This document shows positions 28,991-37,935 of a DNA stretch of 64,000 nucleotides, piece by piece. Each line of letters begins with the position of its first letter. The stretch's first letter is position 1. Position numbers and translations under genes: made by a program. The DNA comes from Nocardioides jejuensis (lineage in GTDB: Bacteria > Actinomycetota > Actinomycetes > Propionibacteriales > Nocardioidaceae), in contig NZ_SJZJ01000024.1 in NCBI RefSeq assembly GCF_004337475.1, positions 1-64,000 of the forward strand, in the 5' to 3' direction. The notes under the pieces are model-generated. The model ran no database searches. It was not told the DNA's origin and worked only from the letters and a program-made list of their open reading frames with translations.

Positions 28991-30219
28991 CCGAGCAGCA
29001 GCCCGACCAGCCCAGCCAGCACGACGGCCACCATTCCGGCGAGCACCGCTCGGCCGCCGGCCACCACGGTGACCTCGGTGCGGCACTCGGCTTCTCCCAC
29101 GACAACGGCGGCGGCCACCGCGAGGGACGCAAGCGCGTCGGCGGAGGGTGCCTGCTCCTGCTCATCCTGATCGTGCTCATGGGTGGCGCGGTCGTCGTCG
29201 GCGGCATCGTCGGCCTGGACCGGATCAAGGAGCAGTTCCAGGGGCCCGAGGACTACACCGGCGCAGGCACGACGCCCGTGCTGGTCGAGGTCGCCTCCGG
29301 TGACACCGCCGACCAGATCGGTGTGAAGCTCCGCGACGCCGGTGTCGTGAAGTCCGCGCAGGCCTACATCGACTACGCGCGCGCCCACGCCGACGCGTCG
29401 TCCCAGATCCAGATCGGCTTCTACGAGGTCCGCAAGCAGATGAGCGCGGCCGACGCCTTCGCCGTGCTCACCGATCCGGCGAACCAGCGCACCGACAAGG
29501 TGACGGTGCCGGAGGGCCTGCGCGTAGCGGACGTCGTCGACCTGCTCGTCAAGCACACGAAGTTCTCGACGGCGCAGTTCGAGCGGGTGCTCGGCAACGC
29601 GAAGCAGCTCGGCCTGCCGGCGTACGCACACGGCAACGCGGAGGGCTACCTGTTCCCTGCGACGTACGCGTTCGCGCCGAACGCCAAGCCGGCGGACATG
29701 CTCAAGGAGATGGTCGACCGGTGGCACCAGGCCGCCGACAAGGTCGACCTCGAGGGTTCGGCCCAGCGCCTCGGCAAGACGCCCGCCGAGCTGATGACCA
29801 TCGCCTCCCTCGTCCAGGCCGAGGGCCGCGGAGACGTCATGCCGAAGATCGCCCGCGTGATCTTCAACCGTCTCGATGGTCCGGGCAACCAGGCGGGCAC
29901 CAACGGCCTCCTGCAGATCGACGCCACGGTCAACTACGCGCTCGGCAAGACCGGCGTCGCGCACACCTCGAACGCCGACCTCGCGGTCAACAGCCCGTAC
30001 AACACCTACAAGCACGCCGGCCTGCCGCCGGGCCCGATCGAGGCGCCGGGTGACGACGCGCTCGCTGCTGCGGCCCACCCCGCGAGCGGCCCCTGGTACT
30101 ACTACGTGACGGTCAACCTGCGCACGGGCGAGACCAAGTTCGCCGCGACGTACGCCGAGCACCAGAAGTACGTGCAGGAGTTCCAGCACTACTGCGCCAC
30201 CGAGTCGGACCGCTGCTGA
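28987..30219 (+). CDS. mltG: Endolytic murein transglycosylase MltG
   Basis: MltG cleaves nascent glycan strands in the membrane vicinity and sets their length. The 410-residue protein has a long His/Gly/Gln-rich cytoplasmic N-terminus (1-50), one membrane helix (about 52-75), a LysM-like segment (VEVASGDTADQIGVKLRDAG) and the YceG catalytic domain. That domain includes EGYLFPATY and SLVQAEGRGDVMPKIARVIFNRL, where Glu279 is the expected catalytic residue. The GTG start overlaps ruvX; the stop overlaps aroE. Confidence 0.94.
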   Translation: MTEQQPDQPSQHDGHHSGEHRSAAGHHGDLGAALGFSHDNGGGHREGRKRVGGGCLLLLILIVLMGGAVVVGGIVGLDRIKEQFQGPEDYTGAGTTPVLVEVASGDTADQIGVKLRDAGVVKSAQAYIDYARAHADASSQIQIGFYEVRKQMSAADAFAVLTDPANQRTDKVTVPEGLRVADVVDLLVKHTKFSTAQFERVLGNAKQLGLPAYAHGNAEGYLFPATYAFAPNAKPADMLKEMVDRWHQAADKVDLEGSAQRLGKTPAELMTIASLVQAEGRGDVMPKIARVIFNRLDGPGNQAGTNGLLQIDATVNYALGKTGVAHTSNADLAVNSPYNTYKHAGLPPGPIEAPGDDALAAAAHPASGPWYYYVTVNLRTGETKFAATYAEHQKYVQEFQHYCATESDRC

Positions 30220-31025
30220 TGAAGTGCGCTGTCCTCGGCGATCCGATCGCTCATTCACTCTCACCGGTGCTGCACCGGGCCGGCTACGCCGCGCTCGACA
30301 TGGACTGGACCTACCGGACCAAGCGCGTTCCGGCGGGCGGTCTGGCGGCCTTCGTGACCGACCGTGGGCCGGAGTGGCGGGGCCTGTCCCTCACGATGCC
30401 GCTGAAGCGTGAGGCGATGCCGCTCGCCGACACGGTGACCGACCGCGCCCGGCTCGCCGGAGCAGCCAACACCCTGGTCCTGGACGACGGCACGATCCAC
30501 GCCGACAACACCGACATCCCGGGTGCTGCTGCCGCGATCCGGGAGCGCTACGACGGCCGGATCCTGGCCGCGACCGTGCTCGGCGGCGGGGCGACCGCCA
30601 CCTCCACGGCTCTTGCGCTCTGCGACCTCGGCGCGACCGAGATCCGCTTCCTGGTCCGCTCTCCAGATCGGGCTGCGGAGACGGTGGCAGCGGTCCAGCG
30701 GCACCCGTCGGCCCCGACGGTGATCGTCGGCTCCCTCACGGATGACTTCGCCGAGGGCGACATCCTCGTCTCGACGATCCCGGGGGAGGCCCAGACGCCC
30801 GACCTGGTCTCGCGATGCGACGACGTCGAGGTCACCTTCGAGGTCCTCTACCACCCGTGGCCGACGCCCCTGGCTCGTGCCGCGCGCGGCGTCCTGGTCT
30901 CCGGCCTGGACCTGCTCGTGCACCAGGCCGCGATCCAGTTCTCGCTCTTCACCGGCCACGAGGCACCCCTCGCGGAGATGCGGGTCGCGGGTGAGGCCGA
31001 GCTCGGCGCCCGGAACCTCCTCTGA
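30219..31025 (+). CDS. aroE: Shikimate dehydrogenase
   Basis: Reduces 3-dehydroshikimate to shikimate with NADPH. The 268-residue protein has the substrate loop PIAHSLSPVLH, catalytic Lys63 in LTMPLKRE, Asp100 in ADNTDIPG, and the Rossmann motif VLGGGATATS. The nucleotide-binding strand reads RFLVRSPDRA, whose Arg would suit NADP. The ATG overlaps the mltG stop. It is separated from aroCKBQ by two genes. Confidence 0.93.
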   Translation: MKCAVLGDPIAHSLSPVLHRAGYAALDMDWTYRTKRVPAGGLAAFVTDRGPEWRGLSLTMPLKREAMPLADTVTDRARLAGAANTLVLDDGTIHADNTDIPGAAAAIRERYDGRILAATVLGGGATATSTALALCDLGATEIRFLVRSPDRAAETVAAVQRHPSAPTVIVGSLTDDFAEGDILVSTIPGEAQTPDLVSRCDDVEVTFEVLYHPWPTPLARAARGVLVSGLDLLVHQAAIQFSLFTGHEAPLAEMRVAGEAELGARNLL

Positions 31026-31705
31026 TGCATGTCGTCGTCGCCGTCTGGTGCGCTGCAGTCGCCGGGCTGCTCGGCCTGGGCGTGCCGCGGCTGATCCGCT
31101 GGCTCCCCGAGCCGGAGGCTGGCACGTCGTCCGCCGTCGACAAGATCCCGTACGCCGAGGTCGCAGCGGCTCACGGGCTGCTCTGGAAGGGGGCCGCTGC
31201 CTCGGCGGCCGCCGGTGCGGTCCTGGGTGGGGCGCTCGGCGCCGACTGGTCGCTGCTCTTCCTGCTCTACCTCTGCCCTGTTGGTGTCGCACTCGGGTAC
31301 GTCGACTGGCGGCTACGGCTGCTGCCCACGGCGCTGATCCGTCCGTCGTACCTGATCGTTGGTGTGCTCGTCGTCGCGTCGGGCCTCCTCATGGGGGAGC
31401 CCCGGCGTCTGGTCGCTGCTGCGCTCGGCCTGGTGATCCTCCGGGCGATCTACTGGCTGCTGTGGCGGTTCACGCCCGGCATGGGTTTCGGTGACGTCCG
31501 CCTGTCCGGAATTGTCGGGCTGGCGCTCGGCTTCCTCGGGGGTACGGCGCTCCTGGTCGGTGGCTACGCAGGTTTCCTGCTCGGTGTCCTGCTGTGGGTG
31601 CCGATGCGGCTGCTGCGGCTGACGACGGACCGGTCGTTCCCGTTCGGACCGTTCATGCTGCTCGGCGTGCTCGTCGGCGCGGTGTGGCAGGCCGTCGCCG
31701 CCTGA
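31025..31705 (+). CDS. Type IV prepilin peptidase (A24 family)
   Basis: A membrane aspartyl protease that would cleave type IV prepilin-like leader peptides. The 226-residue protein has about six hydrophobic segments and both active-site motifs: GYVDWRLRLLP (first Asp) and GMGFGDVRLSGIVGLALG (second Asp, in GxGFGD). It lacks the N-terminal cysteine methyltransferase domain of full-length PilD. No pilin or pilus assembly gene lies in this window, so its substrate is encoded elsewhere. The ATG overlaps the aroE stop. Confidence 0.88.
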   Translation: MHVVVAVWCAAVAGLLGLGVPRLIRWLPEPEAGTSSAVDKIPYAEVAAAHGLLWKGAAASAAAGAVLGGALGADWSLLFLLYLCPVGVALGYVDWRLRLLPTALIRPSYLIVGVLVVASGLLMGEPRRLVAAALGLVILRAIYWLLWRFTPGMGFGDVRLSGIVGLALGFLGGTALLVGGYAGFLLGVLLWVPMRLLRLTTDRSFPFGPFMLLGVLVGAVWQAVAA

Positions 31706-31796
31706 CGTCCGCCTGCGGCTCCACGCCGCCTGGATGTGGCATCGTGCGGCCCAGGACGCCCACGGGGGCGTGACGACATCCCACTCGGAGGTTTGC

Positions 31797-32540
31797 ATGT
31801 CGAACAAGGTCACGCCGGAGCCGGACGCAGCCGGCGCCGAATGGAAGCCGAGCGCCCAGGCCAACTCGAGCGCCACCCAGCTACGCCTGATCGCGATCAT
31901 CCTGTGGGTTGCCGCGATCGCCGCGGAGCTCGGACTGATCTTCGGAGAGCTCCTCGCCAAGAACGGACAGCCCTTCACCAACGGCCGCATGGCGATCCTG
32001 ATCGGCGGCCTCGTGGTCATCGCGATCCTGGCGATCGCGGGCAACCTGCTGTGGAAGAAGGCCAACCGCCTCGACCCGGCCCACAAGAGCGTCACGGTCC
32101 GCTTCTTCATCCAGAACCAGCTCGGCGCCTTCATCACGCTGCTGGCCTTCGTGCCGCTCGTCGTCCTGATCTTCCTGGACAAGGACCTCGGCAAGGGGCA
32201 GAAGGCCGTGGCCGGTGGCATCGGTGTCGTCCTTGCGCTGGTGGCGACGACCCTCGGCATCGACTTCAACCCGCCGTCGGTCGAGCAGTACACCGCCGAG
32301 CGTGACTCGGTGATCGAGCACGTCGGCTCCGACACCGTCTACTGGGGCCCGAGCAGCGACGTCTTCCACATCTGCGACAAGGTCTCCGACCTCTCGCGCG
32401 CTCGCGACGCCGGCACCATCGAGTCGGGCAGCGTCGCTGACGCGCACGCGGCGGGGATGGACCGGCTCACCCTCAAGGTCGACCAGGAGCAGAAGCAGTG
32501 CGGCTTCGCGGGCGCTGCCGCTCCGGAGTCGGGCAACTGA
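31797..32540 (+). CDS. Polytopic membrane protein with conserved C-terminal domain, function unknown
   Basis: The 247-residue protein has four predicted membrane helices between residues 25 and 150 and a soluble C-terminal part of about 90 residues (DTVYWGPSSDVFHICDKV ... GSVADAHAAGMDRLTLKV), with cysteines in HICDK and QCGF. Similar YW-P-S-xVFH-C / AHxAGxDRLT patterns occur in uncharacterised actinobacterial membrane proteins. The ATG at 31797 has GGAGG five bases upstream and is preferred to the ATG at 31734. A strong terminator follows. Confidence 0.8.
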   Translation: MSNKVTPEPDAAGAEWKPSAQANSSATQLRLIAIILWVAAIAAELGLIFGELLAKNGQPFTNGRMAILIGGLVVIAILAIAGNLLWKKANRLDPAHKSVTVRFFIQNQLGAFITLLAFVPLVVLIFLDKDLGKGQKAVAGGIGVVLALVATTLGIDFNPPSVEQYTAERDSVIEHVGSDTVYWGPSSDVFHICDKVSDLSRARDAGTIESGSVADAHAAGMDRLTLKVDQEQKQCGFAGAAAPESGN

Positions 32541-32568
32541 CCCGCCCCGCGGCCAGCTGACACAGCAC

Positions 32569-32609
32569 CGGGCCCCGACACGCCGAGGACATCTGCGTGT
32601 CGGGGCCCG
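32569..32609. terminator. Perfect hairpin terminator before aroC
   Basis: A perfect 15-pair GC-rich stem (32569-32583 with 32595-32609) encloses an 11-base loop, 28 bases after the membrane-protein stop. It has no T-run. It isolates the aroC-aroK-aroB-aroQ transcript from upstream genes. Confidence 0.85.
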
Positions 32610-32687
32610 ATCGCGTGGCAGGTGGCCCGTCGTCCGCAAGGGGAGCGCGGCGGCGGGGGAGCGGCGTACTCGTGAAAGGATGAGCCC

Positions 32688-33869
32688 ATGCTTCGCTGGC
32701 TCACCGCAGGCGAGTCCCACGGACCGTCGCTCACCGCAATCCTCGAAGGTCTCCCGGCGCACGTCGAGGTGACCTCGGACGACATCGCCGACTCGCTGGC
32801 CCGTCGCCGCCTCGGCTACGGCCGTGGCGCGCGCATGGCGTTCGAGCAGGACGTCGTGACGATCACCGGCGGTGTCCGCCACGGCAAGACCCAGGGTGGT
32901 CCGATCGCGCTCAGCGTCGGCAACTCCGAGTGGCCCAAGTGGGAGACGGTCATGTCCGCCGACCCGGTGGACCCCTCGCTCCTCAAGGAGACCGGGCGCA
33001 ACGCCAAGCTGACGCGCCCGCGTCCGGGCCACGCCGACCTCGTCGGCATGCAGAAGTACGACTTCGACGAGGCGCGGCCGATCCTCGAGCGCGCCTCCGC
33101 TCGCGAGACTGCCGCGCGTGTGGCCCTCGGTCGCGTCGCCAGCAACTTCCTCGCGCAGGCCGTCGGTGTCGAGATCGTCAGCCACGTCATCGAGCTCGGT
33201 GGCGTGCGGACGACCGGCACCGAGCTGCCGGTCTTCGCCGACGTCGAGAAGCTCGACGCCGACCCGGTCCGCTGCCTCGACGCCGCCTCGTCGGCGGCGA
33301 TGGTCGAGCGCATCGACGTCGCCCACAAGGACGGCGACACCCTCGGTGGCGTCGTCGAGGTCGTCGTCTACGGACTGCCGCAGGGCCTCGGCTCGCACGT
33401 TCACTGGGACCGCCGCCTCGACGCGCGCCTCGCGGCCGCGATGATGGGCATCCAGGCGATCAAGGGTGTCGAGATCGGCGACGGCTTCGAGCTCGCCGCG
33501 ACGCCGGGCTCGCTCGCCCACGACGAGATCGTCAAGGACGAGCACGGCACCATCCGGCGTACGTCGGGTCGTGCTGGCGGCACCGAAGGCGGCATGTCCA
33601 CCGGTGAGGTGCTCCGCGTCCGCGCCGCGATGAAGCCGATCGCGACCGTCCCGCGCGCGCTGAAGACGATCGACGTCGCCACCGGCGAGGAGGCCGTCGC
33701 GCACCACCAGCGCTCCGACGTCTGCGCCGTGCCCGCCGCCGGCATCGTGGCCGAGGCGATGGTCGCGCTCGTGCTGGCCGACGCCGTCATCGAGAAGTTC
33801 GGTGGCGACTCGGTGCAGGAGACGCGCCGCAACGCGCAGGCATACCTCGACGCCATCAACTTCAAGTGA
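32688..33869 (+). CDS. aroC: Chorismate synthase
   Basis: Converts EPSP to chorismate with reduced FMN, the last shikimate-pathway step. The 393-residue protein begins [23 protein letters not shown] and has the signatures [45 protein letters not shown] and [14 protein letters not shown]. The ATG at 32688 is preceded by AAAGGA at 32675-32680. It is the first gene of the aroC-K-B-Q operon. Confidence 0.96.
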   Translation: MLRWLTAGESHGPSLTAILEGLPAHVEVTSDDIADSLARRRLGYGRGARMAFEQDVVTITGGVRHGKTQGGPIALSVGNSEWPKWETVMSADPVDPSLLKETGRNAKLTRPRPGHADLVGMQKYDFDEARPILERASARETAARVALGRVASNFLAQAVGVEIVSHVIELGGVRTTGTELPVFADVEKLDADPVRCLDAASSAAMVERIDVAHKDGDTLGGVVEVVVYGLPQGLGSHVHWDRRLDARLAAAMMGIQAIKGVEIGDGFELAATPGSLAHDEIVKDEHGTIRRTSGRAGGTEGGMSTGEVLRVRAAMKPIATVPRALKTIDVATGEEAVAHHQRSDVCAVPAAGIVAEAMVALVLADAVIEKFGGDSVQETRRNAQAYLDAINFK

Positions 33870-33876
33870 GCTGAGG

Positions 33877-34386
33877 GTGGCTCCCCGCGTCGTGCTGGTC
33901 GGTCCCATGGGGGCCGGCAAGTCGACCGTCGCGCGCCGCCTCGGTGAGCACTGGGGTCTCGGCGTCCGTGACACCGACCAGGACATCGAGCGGCTCGCCG
34001 GCAAGCCGGTCAGCGAGATCTTCGTCGACGACGGCGAGGAGCACTTCCGGGCTCTCGAGGTCGCTGCTGTCGCCGCCGCGCTCGTCGAGCACGACGGCGT
34101 CCTGGCCCTGGGCGGGGGAGCCGTGCTGGCTCCGGCGACGCAGGAGGCGCTCCGCGGTCACGCGGTCGTCTACCTCGAGGTCGGCGTCGCCGATGCGGTG
34201 AAGCGCGTCGGTCTCGGGCACGGCCGCCCGCTGCTGCTCGGCAACGTCCGCGCTCGCGTGATGAAGCTGCTCGAGGAGCGCGCCCCGATCTACACCGCCG
34301 TTGCGACGATCACGGTCGACACCAACGGCCGCACCCCTGACGATGTCGCGGCGGAGATCATCCGTCGCGTGGAGGAGAACGCATGA
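33877..34386 (+). CDS. aroK: Shikimate kinase
   Basis: Phosphorylates shikimate at O3 with ATP. The 169-residue protein starts VAPRVVLVGPMGAGKST (Walker A Gly9-Thr17), has the substrate Asp in DTDQDIE and the GGG motif LALGGGAVL, then GRPLL for the lid region. The GTG at 33877, eight bases past the aroC stop, gives the standard length; upstream in-frame starts lie inside aroC. It overlaps aroB by four bases (ATGA). Confidence 0.93.
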   Translation: MAPRVVLVGPMGAGKSTVARRLGEHWGLGVRDTDQDIERLAGKPVSEIFVDDGEEHFRALEVAAVAAALVEHDGVLALGGGAVLAPATQEALRGHAVVYLEVGVADAVKRVGLGHGRPLLLGNVRARVMKLLEERAPIYTAVATITVDTNGRTPDDVAAEIIRRVEENA

Positions 34387-35495
34387 GCACCGAGACCACG
34401 TTGCACGTCGGCGGCGCCTCGCCGTACGACGTCGTGATCGGCCGTGGTCTGGCCGATCGGCTGCCGGCACTGCTGGGCGAGGGCGTCCAGCGCGTTGCGT
34501 TCCTCTACGCCGCCGAGCTCGAGCAGCTCGCCGAGCCCGTGCTCGAGGTGCTCCGCCCGCTCTACGACGTCCTCGCGCTCGGCCTCCCGAGCGGCGAGCA
34601 GACCAAGGACGCCGACGTGATCTTCCAGTGCTGGGAAGCGCTCGGCGAGGCCGGCTTCACGCGGTCCGACGCGGTCGTCACCTTCGGCGGCGGCGCGACC
34701 ACGGACGCGGGTGGCTTCGTGGCGGCTTCGTGGCTCCGGGGCGTCAAGGTCGTGCACGTGCCGACGACACTGCTGGCGATGGTCGACGCCGCGGTGGGCG
34801 GCAAGACCGGCATCAACACGGCCGCGGGCAAGAACCTGGTCGGCGCCTTCCATGAGCCGTCCGGCGTACTGGTCGACCTCGACACGCTGCTGACGCTTCC
34901 GCGCGCGGAGCTCGTCGCGGGCTTCGGCGAGGTGATCAAGTGCGGCTTCATCGCCGACCCGGAGATCCTGGCCCTCGTTGAGGCCGACCCGGCCGCGGCG
35001 ACGGACCCCGCGGGTAACGTCCTGCCCGAGCTGGTCCAGCGCGCCATCCAGGTCAAGATCGACGTGGTCGTCGACGATCTCAAGGAGACCGGCGGCCGCG
35101 ACGGTCACCCGGGGCGCGAGGCGCTCAACTACGGCCACACGATGGCCCACGCGATCGAGCGCGCCGAGGGCTACACGATGCGGCACGGCGAAGCCGTCGC
35201 GATCGGCTGCGTCTACATCGCCGAGCTCGCGCGCCTGACCGGCCACATCTCCGACGAGCTCGCAGCACGTCACGCGGCCACCTTCGGTGCGGTCGGGCTG
35301 CCGACGGCGTACGACCGTGCGTCGTTCGACGACCTGCTGGCAGCGATGCGCGTCGACAAGAAGTCGCGCGGCAACACGCTGCGGTTCGTCGTCCTCGACG
35401 ACATCGGCAAGCCGGTCGTCCTGTCGGGTCCGAGCGAGGAGCACCTCCGCGCGGCGTACGACGTCATGGCCGGCGTCGCCGGGCAGGATGGCTGA
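34383..35495 (+). CDS. aroB: 3-dehydroquinate synthase
   Basis: Converts DAHP to 3-dehydroquinate using NAD and a divalent metal. The 370-residue protein has the NAD-binding GGGATTDAGGFVAASWLRGV, HVPTTLLAMVDAAVGGKTGIN, the metal ligands in ELVAGFGEVIKCG (Glu) and NYGHTMAHAIE / RHGEAVAIG (His), all conserved. The start overlaps aroK and the stop overlaps the likely aroQ start region. Confidence 0.95.
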   Translation: MSTETTLHVGGASPYDVVIGRGLADRLPALLGEGVQRVAFLYAAELEQLAEPVLEVLRPLYDVLALGLPSGEQTKDADVIFQCWEALGEAGFTRSDAVVTFGGGATTDAGGFVAASWLRGVKVVHVPTTLLAMVDAAVGGKTGINTAAGKNLVGAFHEPSGVLVDLDTLLTLPRAELVAGFGEVIKCGFIADPEILALVEADPAAATDPAGNVLPELVQRAIQVKIDVVVDDLKETGGRDGHPGREALNYGHTMAHAIERAEGYTMRHGEAVAIGCVYIAELARLTGHISDELAARHAATFGAVGLPTAYDRASFDDLLAAMRVDKKSRGNTLRFVVLDDIGKPVVLSGPSEEHLRAAYDVMAGVAGQDG

Positions 35496-35928
35496 CATGC
35501 AGCGCGTGCTCGTCCTCAACGGCCCGAACCTCGGGCGCCTCGGTCGCCGCCAGCCGGAGATCTACGGCACGACCACGCACGAGCAGCTCGCCGAGCTGTG
35601 CACGCAGTGGGGGAGTGAGCTCGGTCTTCTCGTCGAGACCCGGCAGACCAACCACGAGGGCGTGATGCTCGACTGGCTCAACGAGGCCGCCGACGACGCC
35701 ACGCCGGTCGTCCTCAACGCTGCCGCCTGGACGCACTACTCCTGGGCGATCTTCGACGCGTGCGCGCAGCTCGTCGCACCGCTGGTCGAGGTGCACATCT
35801 CGGACCCGAAGCAGCGCCCGGAGGAGTTCCGGCACACGTCGGTCGTCACGCCGTACGCCGCTGCGGTCATCGCCGGCCAGGGCATCGACGGCTACCGGCA
35901 GGCACTGGAGATCCTCGCGCGCAGCTGA
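35488..35928 (+). CDS. aroQ: Type II 3-dehydroquinate dehydratase
   Basis: Dehydrates 3-dehydroquinate to 3-dehydroshikimate by the type II (trans) route. The roughly 146-residue protein has NGPNLGRLGRRQPEIYG with the catalytic Tyr on the lid, ETRQTNHEGVMLDWLNEA, NAAAWTHYSWAI and EVHISDPKQRPEEFRHTS. The start may be ATG 35488 (MADMQRV, overlapping aroB by eight bases) or ATG 35497; both are in frame. In many actinomycetes the pepQ gene follows; here it is replaced by an island. Confidence 0.93.
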   Translation: MADMQRVLVLNGPNLGRLGRRQPEIYGTTTHEQLAELCTQWGSELGLLVETRQTNHEGVMLDWLNEAADDATPVVLNAAAWTHYSWAIFDACAQLVAPLVEVHISDPKQRPEEFRHTSVVTPYAAAVIAGQGIDGYRQALEILARS

Positions 35929-36003
35929 GCCGGGCGACAACGGAACCGGATCAGCAGGCGGGACGTCTACTCTGCATCAACCCCGGACATCCAGGAGCCC
36001 GTC

Positions 36004-36747
36004 ATGACCAGTCCCCGTGCCCTCATCGGCAGCGTCGCTGCCCTCGTTGTGCTGCTCGTCCTCGGACTCATCGCCGCCTACGCAATCGGCGCACGCGGCC
36101 ACGACAAGCCGGGAACTGAGTCCGTCTCCGTGTCGGGCTCGGGCAAGGTGACCGTGGTCCCCGATCTCCTGATCGTGGACCTGACCGTCCGCGTCACGCA
36201 GCCGACCAACGCCGAGGCCCTGGCAGAGGGCAATGCCCTGCAGACCAAGGTCACCGCGGCCCTCGAGAAGGCCGGCGTTGCGAAGAAGGACATCCGGACT
36301 ACCGGCTTCTCCGTGAATCCCCACTTCATCTACGACCGCGACGGCGAGCACCAGAAGGGCTACGACGCCGACCACTCGATCCGCGTCTATGCACGTGACC
36401 TGGACACTGCCGGACAGATCATCGGTGACGCGGTCACCGCGGGCGGCAACGCCGTCCAGATCCAGAACACCCGGCTCACGCTCTCGGACAAGGACGCCGC
36501 GATGGGCGAGGCCCGGGCCAAGGCGATGAAGGACGCGAAGACCCGCGCCAAGGCGTACGCCGACGCCGCCGGCCGCGACCTGGGCAAGGTCGTGCGGATC
36601 ACGGAGAACACTGCCTCCGCCGGCTACCAGCCCTTCGCGGCAGCGGACAACCTGAACTCCCTCAAGGCTGACGGTGCGGCCGTGCCGATCGAGCCGGGCG
36701 AGCAGAAGATCAGCGTCAACGTGTCGGTCGTCTACGGCCTCGACTGA
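36004..36747 (+). CDS. SIMPL (DUF541) domain protein, membrane-anchored
   Basis: The 247-residue exported protein has one N-terminal membrane helix (about 7-29) and a SIMPL domain: SVSVSGSGKVTVVPDLLIVDLTV at the start, AKAMKDAKTRAKAYADAAGRDLGKVVRI in the middle and the beta-rich end ISVNVSVVYGLD. SIMPL proteins are periplasmic or extracellular oligomers; their role in bacteria is not settled. A possible -10 (TACTCT, 35968-35973) lies in the 75-base gap before the gene. It is the plus-strand edge of the island between aroQ and efp. Confidence 0.88.
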   Translation: MTSPRALIGSVAALVVLLVLGLIAAYAIGARGHDKPGTESVSVSGSGKVTVVPDLLIVDLTVRVTQPTNAEALAEGNALQTKVTAALEKAGVAKKDIRTTGFSVNPHFIYDRDGEHQKGYDADHSIRVYARDLDTAGQIIGDAVTAGGNAVQIQNTRLTLSDKDAAMGEARAKAMKDAKTRAKAYADAAGRDLGKVVRITENTASAGYQPFAAADNLNSLKADGAAVPIEPGEQKISVNVSVVYGLD

Positions 36748-36751
36748 GCCG

Positions 36752-36783
36752 GGGTGGGCCTGCCGCGCGAGGCAGGCCCACCC
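36752..36783. terminator. Bidirectional hairpin terminator between convergent genes
   Basis: A perfect 13-pair stem (36752-36764 with 36771-36783) and a six-base loop sit between the SIMPL gene and the minus-strand sigma-factor gene. Both transcripts would end here. Confidence 0.85.
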
Positions 36784-36806
36784 GCCAGCGCCCGCTTCCG
36801 GGAACG

Positions 36807-37337
36807 CTAGGACGTGGCTGCGCGCAGGCGCTTGAGGCCCCGGTGGCGCGCGACGCGCACGGACGTGGGCGAGATACCCAGCGCAGCAGCGGTGGCCGCG
36901 ATGTCGAGCCCCACCACCTCGAGGCAGGCGAGCACGTCCCGCTCGCGCTCGGGAAGGGGCGCAAGCATCCGGCGCGCCGCGTCCAGACCGTCGTAGGCCG
37001 CCACGTCGTCGGGCGCCGTCAGCGTGGCGGCTGCAGCTCCGCCGTCGAGGCCGGTACGACGCCGGGCCGTGCGTCGCTGCAGGTTGAGTGCGTGGTTGCG
37101 GGCGATGCCGAAGAGCCAGCCTGCGAAGTCGTCCGCGTTTCCGCGGAACTCCTGGACCCGTGACGCCGCGACCAGCCAGGCTTCGCTGGCCAGATCCTCC
37201 GCGGTGACCGCCCAGTCGTCCGAGGACCGACTGCGGAGCCAGACGACGAGGCGCCCGGCATGGCTCCGGTAGAGCTCACGCCAGGCGTCGGGATCGCCCT
37301 GCTTCGCGCACTCGATGAGTGCGTCATCCTGGCTCAC
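36807..37337 (-). CDS. ECF-type RNA polymerase sigma factor
   Basis: The 176-residue protein has only sigma regions 2 and 4. Region 2 spans DAWRELYRSHAGRLVVWL to DDFAGWLFGIARNHALNLQRR. Region 4 (LPERERDVLACLEVVGLDIAATAAALGISPTSVRVARHRGLKRL) contains the -35 recognising helix-turn-helix. It is cytoplasmic and would direct RNA polymerase to a small set of promoters. It starts at GTG 37337, overlapping by four bases (GTGA) the stop of the upstream membrane-protein gene. It is the last gene of a minus-strand cluster with four exported proteins, the likely partners or targets. Confidence 0.92.
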   Translation of the reverse strand: MSQDDALIECAKQGDPDAWRELYRSHAGRLVVWLRSRSSDDWAVTAEDLASEAWLVAASRVQEFRGNADDFAGWLFGIARNHALNLQRRTARRRTGLDGGAAAATLTAPDDVAAYDGLDAARRMLAPLPERERDVLACLEVVGLDIAATAAALGISPTSVRVARHRGLKRLRAATS

Positions 37338-37927
37338 CCGGCGTCGTCACCGCCGTCGTCGGTGGCAGCGCCTGCGGTGGGCTCGTCCTCGGGCTCGTCG
37401 GTGTCGGTGGGTTCGTCGGACGCTGCGGTGCTGGGCGCTTCGTCCTCGCCGGCCGCGCCGTCCGATCCGTCGTCCGCGGGGTGCACGGTCCGGGGTCCAG
37501 ACGGGACGCCCGCGGGTGGGCCATCCGTCGGTGTGGGCTCACCCGACCCATGACGAGCCAGGCCCGAGGCGCCCGACGAAGCACGGTCATGCGGCCCGGG
37601 TGTGCCGCCGCGGACGTCGGTGCGCGGCGATGGGGACGGGATGCCCGTCGACGTCGCGGTCGGAGCGGGGGTGGCGTCGGGCTTGTGCGTCGGTTGTTGG
37701 TCTGATCCACGGACCTGTCCGAGTGCGAGGGCGCTGCCGACCACCAGCAGCACCGAGGCGATCGCGAAGGCCACCTGGGCCACCGGGCGCGACCACCACG
37801 GCGTAGTAGCCGGAGCGGGGGCCGCTACCGCTGCCCCCGCTCCCGCAAGCCCGGCCAGCTGCGCGACGAAGGCGTCCGACGGCTCGAGTCGTGGGACGTC
37901 GACGCGCAGCAGCGGGGCCGGTGCCAT
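37334..37927 (-). CDS. Single-pass membrane protein with low-complexity tail; candidate anti-sigma factor
   Basis: The 197-residue protein has a short N-terminal cytoplasmic part (about 1-45; VDVPRLEPSDAFVAQLAGLAG), one membrane helix near 50-70 (VAQVAFAIASVLLVVGSALAL), and a long disordered external tail rich in Pro, Thr, Ser, Asp and Gly. Its stop overlaps the sigma-factor start, the usual coupling of sigma and anti-sigma genes, though here it precedes the sigma gene. The zinc-binding HxxxCxxC motif of ZAS anti-sigmas is absent, so anti-sigma function is inferred only from topology and coupling. Confidence 0.75.
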   Translation of the reverse strand: MAPAPLLRVDVPRLEPSDAFVAQLAGLAGAGAAVAAPAPATTPWWSRPVAQVAFAIASVLLVVGSALALGQVRGSDQQPTHKPDATPAPTATSTGIPSPSPRTDVRGGTPGPHDRASSGASGLARHGSGEPTPTDGPPAGVPSGPRTVHPADDGSDGAAGEDEAPSTAASDEPTDTDEPEDEPTAGAATDDGGDDAG

Positions 37928-37935
37928 CGCCTGTC

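Noticed and set aside
30219..31025. AroE active-site degeneration because the NVTxPxK motif is not exact
   Set aside because: The catalytic Lys63 and Asp100 are present and the LSLTMPLK variant is, as far as I know, usual in actinobacterial AroE.
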